Below, in pieces: positions 45,132 to 56,684 of a DNA stretch of 64,000 nt. Position 1 is the first letter of the stretch. Every line of letters starts with the position of its first letter. The stretch is taken from assembly GCA_018466975.1 (NCBI GenBank), contig CM031558.1, forward strand, positions 3,038,001-3,102,000, given 5' to 3'. The notes beneath the pieces are model-generated. The model was not told the DNA's origin, did not search any database, and saw only the letters and a list, made by a program, of their open reading frames with translations. Source of the DNA: Sparassis latifolia. Its lineage: Eukaryota > Basidiomycota > Agaricomycetes > Polyporales > Sparassidaceae. The translations under genes and the position numbers were made by a program.

Positions 45132-45689
45132 TTTTATGAGTGACGACGTGCGCAGCGATAGTGTACTGATATGCCAGGCGATAGACAGCCCTGGTACTTT
45201 ATAGTCTATGGAGACGATTAGGGGCCAATCATGCCGCTTGTGTTCTGGACAGTAGTATTCTGACGAGAGCAAGTCTAGTCAAACTGTCAGTAAGAGGCCC
45301 GCGCCTAGTGCGGAACGAGACTGTGACGTCCGTCGCGTTCAATCTGGAAGGGCATCTTCGATCTCGTTCCATGAACAAGGAGCTTTTAGTCTGTAACCAT
45401 GATTCTCTTCGATACTCTATGCATATTGCCAGGGTTGCCTAGAAGCGCAGAGTACGGCTTTCACGCATCGTGAAGAGTTCCTGTGAAGACTGCGCTACAC
45501 CGAGGCGCCGGAGTTAGCCGAGGCGTGGAATAGGCGCTCAACCGCGTTGACGTTCTCTTCACTCGCCTTCTGAATATACTCGGTTCAGTGCATTTCTCGC
45601 GACTTAAGGACCACCAACAGGCCGCAAAAGCCTTATAGGCCTGCTGGGATGAATTAATCGATCCGATCGTATGTCAACGTTTCAACGCT

Positions 45690-46646
45690 GGATGGTCCCG
45701 CGAAACATTTCCACACGCTGGGTCGAAGATGCGCACTCGTGCTCTCTGTCACTCTTCCCTGATGTGTTTGCCGCCGTGTGCTGACTATTGCTAGTCTCCC
45801 GAGGCAGAGTAGGTACTCTGCTTCAACCTTCGTGCTTCAGGATATCCGTGTCTGACCCTATTGCGAGACACCCTTACGCTTGTCTCCTTATTTTGGACAC
45901 CCATTGTGGTCTTCGCCGATGACGACCCTACGCCGTTGTACAGGCTACGTACGCATCTCAAGCTATCCCGCGAAAATCCTCTCGACATCATCATAACGAG
46001 GCACCTTTGCTCGATCGCTGACCCTCTCGAAGACCGGCATGTCACAGACGCAATGCAGGTCCTCTACGAGCACATAGCTTAATTGCACTCACTTCGTATT
46101 GCTGTGCTGCACGCAATATCTATTCCCGCACCAAATATTCAGATGCAGGGTCGTGCCGCATCCCTCATCAATCTTCGTTTACAGTCACAGATGGTCAGGA
46201 AGCGATTTCGACCTGCCGGCACCGCAAACCTCTGTTTCTATGCACCTGGACTGACTCATATGGAAATCGATGGACCGACGTTCCGCCGTTCGTTTCTCTC
46301 CATACCTCAGTCCATCGTCTCTGTAAAGCGGCTCGTCATTTCGCGTTATTCGCCACACATCCAGGCACGCATGTTGTCCACCGTACGTGCCCTCGCCGAA
46401 TGCTTCAGTGCTCTCCCGCATCTGGATGAGGTTTCTCTCATCAATCTCGACATATCTTCGTCAGTCGGCGCTGCGCTCCCCCCTCACCTCAAAGATCACA
46501 TGTCACCCAGGTCCAGCTTCTTCTCGCGTCACTTCTCAGTCTCAGTCACATGGACTCGTCACAGCGTGTCGTCCAATCAGCGCGGTTCGCTTGCTGTGAC
46601 AGAGTTGCTCATCTCTCATTTAGTTGCGATAAATATTGTACGACCT
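45690..46646 (+). pseudogene. F-box/LRR pseudogene, family Z
   Basis: Frames 45861-46082 and 46083-46646 are the same frame separated by an in-frame TAA at about 46080-46082. Together they parallel the intact Z gene: DTLTLVSLFWTPIVVFADDDPTP, then LHSLRIAVLHAISIPAPNIQMQG. The 5' F-box region is out of frame and the 3' end is missing. Confidence 0.6.
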
Positions 46647-48078
46647 TGAGCACTGCTTGCTGACCATTGTAACTAAACTCCAACTTGATACTTACTTGTG
46701 CATGTCACCGCAGCTTTTCGTGATCACTTCAAGCACATTGTCATTTTGCATCGTGGTCGATACAGGCCGCACGGAGGGTGAGAATGACGATGAGTTCGAA
46801 GCAGCTACATCAAGGGAGGTGCGCAGCTGCTTTATTGGTTGCATTCTCACTCTCATTTAGTTACAACGTATATGCAGCCCGAGAGCATGAAATAGTACTC
46901 ATCCGATGACTCGCCTGTTGGTGCGCACCGATAACTCCATACAAACGTAGCATCCTTGGGTTCAGTGTTCCACTAGTACCTCAAGAGAATCCCCTGTAAG
47001 GCGTGCGAGACGGTGAGTACCTTGATCCCTGAGCTATGACCTGAAGGACGTGTAGATCCTGCGATCGCCGATGAGCACTAACAAAACATATGACTAGAAT
47101 GGCGTACGAGGGGGAAACGACCACACTGATATGGATGGCAGTGCTGGCGGTAAGGCTGTCGATGATATGAGACAAGTCCTAGTCCATAATATGCCATCCG
47201 TCCACGACCGTCGCCGCATTCGTGAACTTAGTATTTTTATCTGTAGATCATGACTGACCCAATATGTGAACTAGACTTCTGGCTCTCACAGGCTCTATCG
47301 TCTTGAAACGGGCTAACAGCGTTCCTGATTACGCCAACGCCACCGAAGACCCCTTATATTTCACCACCAGGAGAAGGCTGCAGCGTCTTGTAAAACGTAC
47401 ATCATGCCTTGGGAAGACGCAGAACTATTCTTGCTGATGTAGGCCCGGATTTTCGCCCTATTGACCCTCTGTAAGTGTTTCTCCATGCCGAAAATTTATA
47501 CTGCTTTCCATGACGAACTCTCGACCAACCGCTCCTTTCATGTCACCTACTTGACCAACTCTGACCTAAACAAGAGAGCGCATGCGATACTTCCCCTGAC
47601 TGGAAACGCTCATCAATTCAGGCTGGACAAATTTCGCAAGGCTTCACCAATGAATGCGAAGGGCGCAATAGTCATGTTTAACCGGCCCAATACCGGCATC
47701 GAACAGCGTGTTTATGATGATAATTGTATTCCAAGGCACCCAGGACGGAGCGAAATTTATGTGTCTCGGCCGGAGTTCGTGAGGAAAACCGAATACCTCA
47801 TGAGTCTCACGTGGAGAACATGCGTGGTTCTGAGCTTCTTTGTCGTCGAAGCTGCTCTCTTGGGTTCACACCATCGATATCGCCTACATATCTGAGGCGA
47901 CTATTCAGGTGATAGGACCGCTCAACGTAGGACTATGTATTGATGTATTGCCTTGGAAATTCCAGGTCATCGTTGCGTTGCAGGTCTCGTGTCTGAATAA
48001 ATCGGGTCTTTTCTGATTCTCTGTAGGACGACGACTATGGTATGTCCAAACAGTCTTGTTGTTAACGTGCATTAACGA
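46647..48078. other. Intergenic, no supported gene
   Basis: A 144-codon frame at 47461-47895 has no family pattern, and no splice or promoter evidence supports it. Nothing else recognised. Confidence 0.4.
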
Positions 48079-49761
48079 CGCCGTTGTACGGTCGGTGTAC
48101 ATTTCATTGCGAAGGATCAACCTGTCACTACAAACAACGTCACGCTATCAACTCATTCAACACGAAACGACAAGACCCGTTCAATCGATGACCTGCCCGC
48201 GGATGTCCTGATCGCGATCTTCAAGATCGTGCACTCGATGTCACTGCGATATCCTTCTGCAATAGATGGTGCCAACAATGAGATATTTTGGCAAGATGAG
48301 GATCTGTCCTCGCTCACCTGGTTCCCAGAGGCTCTTGCAGCCGTGTGTCCGTCGTGGAAGGACACTCTGTCTCTCGTCTCCGTGTTCTGGACTCGCCTGA
48401 TCATTTTCGTCGATGACCACCCCACACCATCGCCTGCAATCAGTGACCATCTTGCCCTCTCCGCTGACAATCACCTCGAAATCGTGATCACTCGCAGGCC
48501 AGGTGCATTTCCGAGCGCAGATCCGTGTGAGAAATCACGAGTCTCAGCGGTGATGGATGTTCTCACTCCTAATATATCGCGCTGGAAGCGCCTTTTCGTG
48601 GATGTCCTGCATCACCATTCGATCCCCAGACCTCATATTGACATATATGGTGAAGCCCGTCACCTACGTCATATCTGCCTTCAGTCAAGATTGCAGGACG
48701 CGTTGCACATCACCTACTACTATCCTAAGGTAGAGCAAGACGAGTCAAATGACGGGTATCACACGTACATCGTCGAGCAGGCATTTAGGAGAACAAGCCA
48801 GCTTCAGCATTACGATACCGCGACTCGCCGTCAGGTCAGCCTCGATCTCCATGCACCACAGCTGGCCAAATTGCACGTCGACGGGCTAACATTCTGCACA
48901 ACCTATCTCTCCACTCCGAGGACAATTGCCCGCGTCAGGGAATTGACAATATCGCACTACGGCTCAACATATCGCAATCAATTCAAAGTCGACCAGCTCA
49001 TACGGTGCCTGCAGGCATTGCCGTACCTCCAGCACCTAATGCTGGTCGACGTCGAGATTGGGCCCTCAAACGGAAACATGTTTCCTGCAGGCGACTGCAC
49101 CATGGCACGATGCACACTCGAAGACCTCTCTTCGAGGACACTACTCGAATTACGCCCGCTGCTTATATCTCCATCCATCACGAAGCTCAATTTTAGGCGA
49201 TGTGCTGCACCTCCGTGGCGCGGTGGTCCCCGTATGGTATTTTTTCTGAATGTAGAAGAAATTGACAGCTCAGACCACCTGATATGGTTGCTGCAGTCGT
49301 ATAGGCCTCTGTGTCTCGGCATCAAGAGCTGTCCTGGTTTCAACACCGACTTTCTGTTGGCATTGGGGACACGGACGAATACTGGCGAGTGGATGTGCGA
49401 GTTCCCCGTGATTCTAGAGCTATCCGACTGTGGAAATTTTTCCAGCGATGAGCTGCGGCAGATGGTGGAGAGAAGGGACAGTGCGAATGTGAACGGTCGA
49501 CGTGGATTAACGCGGTTGAAAGTTTCCGGGTGCGGCGAGCTGAATCCGGAGGACAAAGCGTCGCTTGCGGTGCATATCGGAATGGTGACCTGGGACACGG
49601 AAACGTTTGGCATTGGTTGCTGCGATGATTCAGATCCCGAGAGTGACGAGAATGCCGAGAGCGTCGATAGCTTTCCCGGCCGTGACGCTCCCGATGGCGA
49701 GGACGATCCTGATGCAACTGATAGTCACGCCAGTGGAGACATCGCTGACGATAGCGACTAA
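48079..49761 (+). CDS. F-box/LRR protein Z (family intact copy, 5' end uncertain)
   Basis: One open frame from just after a TAA at about 48076 to the stop at 49761. The F-box (SIDDLPADVLIAIFKIV, starting near 48181) precedes the first in-frame ATG at 48238. The true start must therefore be in an upstream exon or the annotated 5' end is incomplete; an ATG followed directly by GTATGT lies near 48034. Further family features: FPEALAAVCPSWKDTLSLVSVFWTRLI, then leucine-rich segments (LEIVITRR, LPYLQHLMLVDVEI, FPVILELSDCGNF). The C-terminal 45 residues are almost all Asp, Glu and Ser (DSDPESDENAESVDSF), an acidic tail. Likely an SCF adaptor; target unknown. Confidence 0.65.
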   Translation, partial: RRCTVGVHFIAKDQPVTTNNVTLSTHSTRNDKTRSIDDLPADVLIAIFKIVHSMSLRYPSAIDGANNEIFWQDEDLSSLTWFPEALAAVCPSWKDTLSLVSVFWTRLIIFVDDHPTPSPAISDHLALSADNHLEIVITRRPGAFPSADPCEKSRVSAVMDVLTPNISRWKRLFVDVLHHHSIPRPHIDIYGEARHLRHICLQSRLQDALHITYYYPKVEQDESNDGYHTYIVEQAFRRTSQLQHYDTATRRQVSLDLHAPQLAKLHVDGLTFCTTYLSTPRTIARVRELTISHYGSTYRNQFKVDQLIRCLQALPYLQHLMLVDVEIGPSNGNMFPAGDCTMARCTLEDLSSRTLLELRPLLISPSITKLNFRRCAAPPWRGGPRMVFFLNVEEIDSSDHLIWLLQSYRPLCLGIKSCPGFNTDFLLALGTRTNTGEWMCEFPVILELSDCGNFSSDELRQMVERRDSANVNGRRGLTRLKVSGCGELNPEDKASLAVHIGMVTWDTETFGIGCCDDSDPESDENAESVDSFPGRDAPDGEDDPDATDSHASGDIADDSD

Positions 49762-50465
49762 GGCATCTGGTTGTCCGTGGGTGCAGAATGTGGAGATGGG
49801 GGAAACAAGTGAGTCATAGCATAGTATACTGGCCTCCGTTGGCTTAAAACTCTTTCACTTAAGGCCCGCGTTTCGGATGAGTGCGACCAGAGTAGTCTCT
49901 CGTCCACCTCCCCACGAATGCAAGACCAGATATGCATCCATCAATGACCGAGTTCTAGTAATGAAATGTACGAGATGGGGTGGTACTCACTGAGGCCAAG
50001 GATCAGCGAAATGTCGTGGTACGAGATAATACATGGTCTTCTGGAACAGAATCGGGCTCACGCAGCTGTTTGTAACGAGTGTGCATGTGGGCAACGTAGG
50101 TCTTCTCGCATTCCAGATGCAGGCGGTCGCATTGATGATATGACAATCATGCTGGTGACTGGTCCTATGGCCACAACTGGCACTCTAGTACTTACGTCTG
50201 GCGCACACACCGCCGACTTCTTCAGATATCTGGCGGGAGGAAGAAAACCATATGGGTTTCACAATTCCTTATCTTCGCATCGCTTTGTCTCTTTCCCACG
50301 GCAACTGCTTCGAAGCCTCGTGTGTGCTTGAAGAAATACTAGGTACGATGCGCCACGACATTCGTCGTATAAAGTAGCCCTCCACCTCCGAAACTCGCGC
50401 CACAGCAAACAGATACATGCCCCCGGTCAAGTCTGTGCATATCGGTTACTTCAGCCAGGTTCTTC
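49762..50465. other. Intergenic, no supported gene
   Basis: A 121-codon frame at 49966-50331 has no family pattern. The last 100 bp contains the TATA box of the small gene downstream. Confidence 0.4.
50368..50374 (+). promoter_or_regulatory. TATA box of small membrane protein gene
   Basis: TATAAAG, 98 bp before ATG 50466. Confidence 0.45.
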
Positions 50466-50737
50466 ATGTCTGACACCCTGCCCCGCGGCCCTTGTGAGCA
50501 CCGTGCCTCACCCATCTTTCGCCCGCCGATTCTCTATCAGCTGTTCTCCTCCGCGATCATGAGGATCCGAATGCAGAAGACTTGGAATGCGGAGAGAAGG
50601 TGCAGAAGGCCGAGGCAACTTCAATGAAGATCGTGGCATGTCTTTGTGGCACCTGGCTCGCACTCATCCTCTACACCGTCGCGTTCATCCTCATGATGAT
50701 TTTCGGTAACAACGACGACAACCGTGGCCTTCAATGA
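50466..50737 (+). CDS. Small single-pass membrane protein (74 residues)
   Basis: Exon 1 is 50466-50493 (MSDTLPRGP). The intron is 50494-50540 (GTGAGC..TATCAG) and exon 2 is 50541-50737, totalling 225 nt in one frame. A charged segment (LLRDHEDPNAEDLECGEKVQ) is followed by one hydrophobic helix (LALILYTVAFILMMIF) and a short GNNDDNRGLQ end. A TATA box, a clean intron and exact phase support a real gene although it is very short. No family recognised. Confidence 0.5.
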
Positions 50738-51342
50738 AGCTTTGGGACGCCGAACGCCGCAATTGGTGCCATTCTGTTTTGAATGACACTGAGAGGGCGA
50801 AGAAACTTTCAGTTTTTCTTGGTGCTGGTCCGGCTGGACGTGACTTAGGAAGGCGACGGCTGTGGTACTGGAGAGCGACCAGGAAGGTGCCGAATCTGGG
50901 TTGACTTCGAAGCTAACTGGACCTAGGCGGGTGCAGTAGGGTGCTTCATATCCTTTGATATCCATCTATATATAACTACTCATATTTATGTGACCGCTAT
51001 TTTCTCACCTGCTTATGTTTGATTCTGGCGCTCTGTCCACTGGGGCCTAACGCGCGACGCGACGGTGACAGATAACGCTCACGTGGAACCGTAACACCGC
51101 GCAAATCTCACCCACTCTATCTTACCCAGTCTTCCTCAGGCGAACGTCGCATCGTCATGACTGGTCATCGCTTCATCCGCAGTTCGATCCTGAACAGACG
51201 ATGCTCCCGCCGACTGCCAGTACTTGCCCATGAGATTGGTAGTGTGCAGTAGAGTCAAGGACGCCATTGGGTCTAGTACTACGGCAGACTGTTATGCACG
51301 TCGCGAAACGTACGTATTATCTGCAAACTCCACACTGTACTA

Positions 51343-51380
51343 GTCTGCTTTCTGACGCGGGGGGTTAGTCGAGAGGTCGG
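51343..51380 (+). repeat. Left terminal inverted repeat of the two-gene element
   Basis: GTCTGCTTTC at 51343-51352, a G-run at 51359-51364 and AGAGGTCGG at 51372-51380. All are mirrored in the right end. Confidence 0.5.
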
Positions 51381-52841
51381 ACAATTTAGACGGAGCTGGA
51401 AAGTACAGTAATGTTGGCTACAGCGGAAGCTCAAGTATTGTAGAGTCACGTTACTGCTTTCTCGGACGCGGAGGCGGCTAAGTGTCTCTGCTAAGTGTCT
51501 CTGGCACGAAGCTCTCCATGGCAGGGCCATCGAAGCCAGCAACGGTCTCGCCAGCTGTTTCTTTCGATAAAACCCAGATCGCACATCTTGAGGCCATATT
51601 AAAGCTCATCCAGCAGCGTCGATGGACCCTCGGTTCCTTCCTCCAGGCTGTCTTCACGGAACCCGCAGCCGGCGACAAGAATATATCGCAAGTTCGTTTA
51701 CAGATGGTGGCTCATTTTCTCTCGGATCGTTCCACCATTCAAGCTCAAGATATTGCCGAGCTGATGTACTCAAGCAAACACAGCGCTCTAACCAGATCAC
51801 GTACGGCATCAATGCTTCCTGCAAACATCGTGGAGGGCTCCAAGCAGGCCAAGATGGCACGCAGTCGTTTGCAAGAATGGGCTATCCAAAAAGTGGAGGC
51901 TGTAGTCAATTTGGAGGCCGAAGAAGTGTCTGGTAAAGGCAGTGGATTTCACCTGAAAAATTCGAATGCGACTTGGGACTTTGTCCTTAACTTTTCCCTG
52001 AAAAATATATTACTCCTTGTTGAAAAGAGGGGCCCGACCATCCTACGCTTACTCGTAGCGTGCGCTATGCCTCCTGGAAGACGACCCGCATGACAACCAC
52101 AACCAGTCGCACTGGCTGCACATGGTGCAAGCACTGCGACTGCTGTCGTTCCCATGAATGCTGCCACAGCTGCTTCCACCGATGGTCGCGCAACTACCAC
52201 CACCCCCGCAAGCACTACTAGCAGTGCAAGTGCCACGACGATCATGAATACTACTGCCATTGAGACAATCCCTCCTGCAACAATGGTGATACCAACCAGT
52301 GCGAGCATAGCTCAGCCTGCCATGTCCTATGCTGCGTATCTCACAAAGGATGCCCTGCACGGGATCGGTAAGAATCGCCGAGACCCTTTCGTGGTATGTA
52401 CTGTGAAGACTCTCTGTGTGTTACTGGGCATTTAATATCTAAGCTCTCTAGATTGTCCTGGTCACTCTCGTCCTCCTGATGAGTGCCCGAAATCTTCACT
52501 TTTCAGCTTTTCGGAAAGTCGTTGGTGTATGGCTCTTCGCACACACCTCACAACATGGAGTATATGCTATTCTCACTCGCTTCGGCTTCACGGTCTCGTA
52601 CACATCTGTCCTCAAGCTGTTGCGCAGTCTCTCGCAGTCTGCCAAGAGCCTCATTCAGCAGAAGGCAAAGTCTCGTGCATTCTTGCTGATATATGACAAC
52701 ATCAACCAAATGTCACGAGCGTGGGATCCGGACTTAGGCCAGAAGGATACAATCCACAATGGCACGGCGGCGACATTCGTGGAACTAGATGACTGTGACG
52801 TGACCAAAGCTTTTGACATCAACCGCCTTCACCATGCACAT

Positions 52842-54745
52842 CAGGGAAAACCTCCCACGCAAATTGGTCAAAATTATATGTTAATTGTCAAGAATAGTCG
52901 AGATTCTACGTGTTCCAGCGATTATCAAGATTGTTGAGAATTACATGAAATAGACGGCCCCTGCCGATTTCACTTATTAATTCTCAACATTTCTTAACAT
53001 TACACACATTTGTTACAGGGTTTTCTCTTCAATTCTTGCTATTATACATGTTGTGACAACGAATCAGGCCTCATTTACTCAATAATACAGTAGGAAAATG
53101 AGCATGTTATTAGACAGTACAAAGTATAATACTTAAAGAGATATGTTAGTCATCGAAAGGGCACTTGCATACCGCCTGGGCAAATAAGGGAGAAAAATCG
53201 CCAGCATACCATCCCGTATCCTAAGAGGCCGTGAGGGTTTCGCAGTCACGTTCACAAAGACACGGTCGTTGGAGGTGCCCCCTCCGATCGTACCAGCGGG
53301 CGCATGCGGGGAAAGCTCGAACCTCTCGACATAATAGCTCGGCAAAATCGCAGCCGCGACCTCCTGAGCCAGCCGCCTTCTCCGTGCATCATCTGTACCG
53401 GCAGAGACGAGATCATTGGAATTGCCGTACTCTTTTGGCAGTGCACGATCTGATGGACCAGGAGGGGAGCCAGGGGGCGGGTGTGCGTAGTCATAGTCAA
53501 CGGCTTCGAGGTCATATATTCCTGGTGTGGATTGTTCGTGCGCAGATGACGGCTCGGGGTCATTGTACGCAAGGGGGTGGTAACCGCTGCGGGGGTTTAT
53601 GGGGTGGTGCGGGTCGACTCCAGCGTCCGACTAAATTTGATGTGTTGAGGGGGGCCGGAGTCGGAGCATCCATAGATGCCCTGCATTTTCATTTTACTAG
53701 TAACCGAGTTAGTCTTTCAGCGAGGCACATAGAACGTAGTGACGCACCTCGAGTGTTGCCCTTGTGCTACTACACAATACTATGCCTAGCATTGCGTGCC
53801 AATATCAGCTTTGTTAAATGCATCCGTGAGGGTGACAGAGAAAGCACGCACCATAGAATAAGTGTTGCGGGTCAACAAAGACGTGAATATGAAGCAGAGA
53901 AGACGGACGCTGCAGTGAACCAGTGCTTGCTCTTGTTTGGTCCAATCAACGTCATCACGTGCCGTTGGACTTAGCAATTCCTGGGCGATGACTTCAACTC
54001 ACCCTTGCAAGTTGCATCGTCACTGGTTGATCACCTATACCCCATATCCCGCACTTATCTCGCAGCTCATATCTCCTGCCTTGCCTGGCATCTCCCCACC
54101 TTACCTGCCTCGCTGACTGCATCTGTCCAGCCTCCACATGTCATCTCGCCCTTGCATCTTGCCTCCTCCACCTCTCTCGCCTCACGTCTTTGTACACCTT
54201 GCATCTGCTGTCCCGCATTCTCGCCTGCCTCGCGTTCTTACCCATGCTGCTCAGTTGGACACATCGGCAACATCTAATACACCATTCGGATCGCTCGAAC
54301 CGGCTGCTGCATTTACAGCCATCTTTGCTGAGTGTCGAGCCGGTGCTGTTTCTGCTTTTGCTGTGTGATCATGGTAAGCACTGGTTCAGCTGATGACTCT
54401 CTTCAAGAGTGTTCTGGAGGAACTGTTTTCCAAGATCCCAGTAGAGTTTCTGATTAGCGTACAATTTACATGTAATTATGAGATTTTCAAATCAGATTAT
54501 CATTGAAGTCGAGATATTGAGTGACTTTCCTCAGTGCACGATGCACTTCAAATTTTCTCGTTCTTGTGAATTATCCACAATTATCATACATTTCTTCACA
54601 ATTGTGCTGGGTGGTTTTTCCTGATGTCATTGAAGTTGAGAAATTAAGTGACTTTCCTCACAATGCACTCCAAATTTTTTCATTCTCATGAATTATCCAC
54701 AATTATCATATAATTCTTCGCAATTGCGCTGGGAGGTTTTTCCTG
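52842..54745. mobile_element. hAT-like non-autonomous element (1904 bp) inside DUF6589 exon 2
   Basis: The left end CAGGGAAAACCTCCCA and the reverse complement of the right end CAGGAAAAACCTCCCA continue as imperfect inverted repeats for about 50 bp (both include TTATATG.TAATTGT). The flanks are ATGCACAT (52834-52841) and ATGCACAG (54746-54753), an 8-bp duplication with one mismatch. Both the CAGGG terminus and the 8-bp duplication are hAT hallmarks. Joining the host across it gives RLHHA directly into QQAERRKDLNLETLY in frame. No transposase is present. About 120 bp at the right end is tandemly duplicated (54500-54626 and 54627-54745). Confidence 0.75.
53150..53630 (-). pseudogene. Captured fragment of a bsd2/Ndfip-like gene inside the hAT-like element
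   Basis: The minus-strand frame starts at an acceptor-like TTTAG and runs DAGVDPHHPINPRSGYHPLAYND, then GIYDLEAVDYDYAHPPPGSPP, LPKEYGNSNDLV, ILPSYYVERFEL and GGGTSNDRVFVNVTAKPSRP, ending shortly after RIRDG. This order of motifs is what I know from the N-terminal cytosolic part of basidiomycete metal-homeostasis protein bsd2, an adaptor that targets metal transporters for ubiquitination. The PPxY and transmembrane regions of bsd2 are missing. It is a partial capture, antisense to the host gene. The assignment is from memory of the family. Confidence 0.6.
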
Positions 54746-56684
54746 ATGCACAGCAAGCGGAGCGCAGGAAGGATCTCAACCTCGAGACGCTGTATAAGCG
54801 GGTCGACTGGGAAAGGTTGAATGCTACCATCACTACTCACGTACTGAGCTTTCTAGTCGAAGCGGTGCCGGCATTGGCGGTACATCACGAGATGGTCCAG
54901 TTGCGGCTGAAAACAACACTGATGGTTCATCGTATGCGCACGGGACGTCAGACAGGAGTCCACCCACTCGCGACATCCAATCACAATGAGGGGAACACTG
55001 CTGAGAATGCAAAGGTATTGGAGGATCTTCTGGTGGACCAACTCCAGATGTCCAAAGAGGAAGTAGAGAAGGGGCTAATTCTTGTTGGCGGTGATCAGTC
55101 TACTGTCGAGAAGTTGCGCACGTTGAAGAAATATGTTGCAACTTGCCCGCATGGTTACTCCCGATATGGCTGGGTTCTGCCCCTCATCCAGCTTTGGCAC
55201 ATGGGTTGGGCGGACCTGGAATGCATTTTGAGTACGCACTGGGGGACCTCAACTGCGGATGATCTCTCATCGTTCCGCGCGGCAAATGTCTTGTTGGGGC
55301 GCAAGGTGAAGGACCGAAAACGGCCTGATTACTATCCGACACAGCACCTGGTTTTCGACATGCTGAAAGCAGAAATACTGGACTGTTGGAGGTACACCGG
55401 GCAGCATACATCCAAGAAAGTGGCTGACAGACAATTTCAGAATCCATCTCAAGGCTGAGAACCTCAAGGAGTATTTTTGTTCACATTACGTGGCGTACGA
55501 GCAGTTGCTCAAGTTGGCGGGTGAGATCTGTGATCATTATTTGACTGCAGATGCATACGACCGTGCGCTCAACCCTGTGGGAGGTCAGCCTCAAGCATTT
55601 TTTGGAAATGGTACACCATGGACAAGGGATGTGGCGGAAGGTACAGAGATAGGTGCCGAGCCATTTCCCGGTGACCAAGTCTTGGCAAACACTATTCTGC
55701 GTATGCGGGATAGCATTATCCACTATGAGTTCCAATGTGCAATCGCAGATGGGGATATTGGACGGGCAATGAATGTGATGGCCGTGAGTGGCGGTCTTTA
55801 TCGGGCGCCTTGCATTCTTGTTGATCGTCGTGAAGATCTGGACCTTCACCTTTGCAGGATCCGGTCGAAGTAAATACGCTAACGAGCTACTTGAATTCAC
55901 TTGCCAATTTGAATTCGAATACTCAGAAGAACTGAAGACCGCAATCAAAAACAACTGGCTGTGCAATCTGTCTGGTATTGAGGGGTGTTGGTTCCCTATG
56001 GACCTCTTACAGGAGAAAAATATTAAACAGCTGAAGAAAATGTCACAGCGCAAGGATAATCCTTTCGGGGGAGAATTTTTCAAGAACATCGTCGCTATGA
56101 ACATCCGTGCTTTCCTTCAGGCTATCGTGTCAATGCGAGACACTGTCCGGCTACTACGCAAGGGGAGTTCCCACCGACGGTCAGCCAAGCAAGCGAGCAT
56201 GAATGAGCTCATGCGCAATATGATAGAACAAGAACTTCACTGCTTTCGTGCAGGCCGCACGGCTGCACACCCGGCGAAGGATGATTTTGCGACGGGCTAT
56301 GAGCGCTTGGCAGATGGGAAGCGAATAAAGGACTTTATCACAAGAACACTGCGGGACGCAGGAGCCATTCATGAAGACGAGGAGCTCACCACAGATCAGA
56401 CTGTTGAAGGCATTGGCCCAGATGTCATGCGTGATGCGTCGGACGCACCGCTTCCGAATATTCTCTTCAATGGACAGTTGCTCGAGGGCGGTTCAGACAG
56501 CGTAGATGAAGATGGCATTCTGTCAGTATTAGATGACAGTGACGTGAGCACGTCAGACTCCGAGTCAGAGGGGGGGGAGTGACGACTGCAAGGAGCTGTG
56601 AGTATTTTATTAGGCACTCGTACGTTTACGGGTGCATAGCTGACAGCCGAGTAGAACGTCACAGAAAAGCGGCTGGGGACGGGG

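Larger units (their letters stand above)
51518..56582 (+). pseudogene. DUF6589-domain protein gene, interrupted by a hAT-like insertion and a stop
   Basis: Exons: 51518-52393; 52452 to the insertion at 52842, resuming at 54746 and ending 55391; 55441-55783; 55836-56582. Without the insertion they total 2994 nt, 998 codons. The N-terminal ~190 residues are helical. An Ala/Thr-rich linker carries an in-frame TGA at 52091-52093, so the gene is dead. DUF6589 features follow: LIYDNINQMSRAWDPDL, a nucleic-acid-enzyme-like VGGDQSTVEKLR block, WHMGWADLECIL, DYYPTQHLVFDML, WTFTFAGSGRSKYANELLELT-type block, WLCNLSGIEGCWFPMDLLQE and FRAGRTAAHPAKDDF. The C-terminus is acidic. DUF6589 proteins are abundant in basidiomycetes and uncharacterised. 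A transposase role is my inference from context. Confidence 0.75.

Noticed and set aside
47461..47895. 144-codon plus-strand frame
   Set aside because: No recognisable domain, no splice or TATA support; neighbouring DNA is decayed F-box material.
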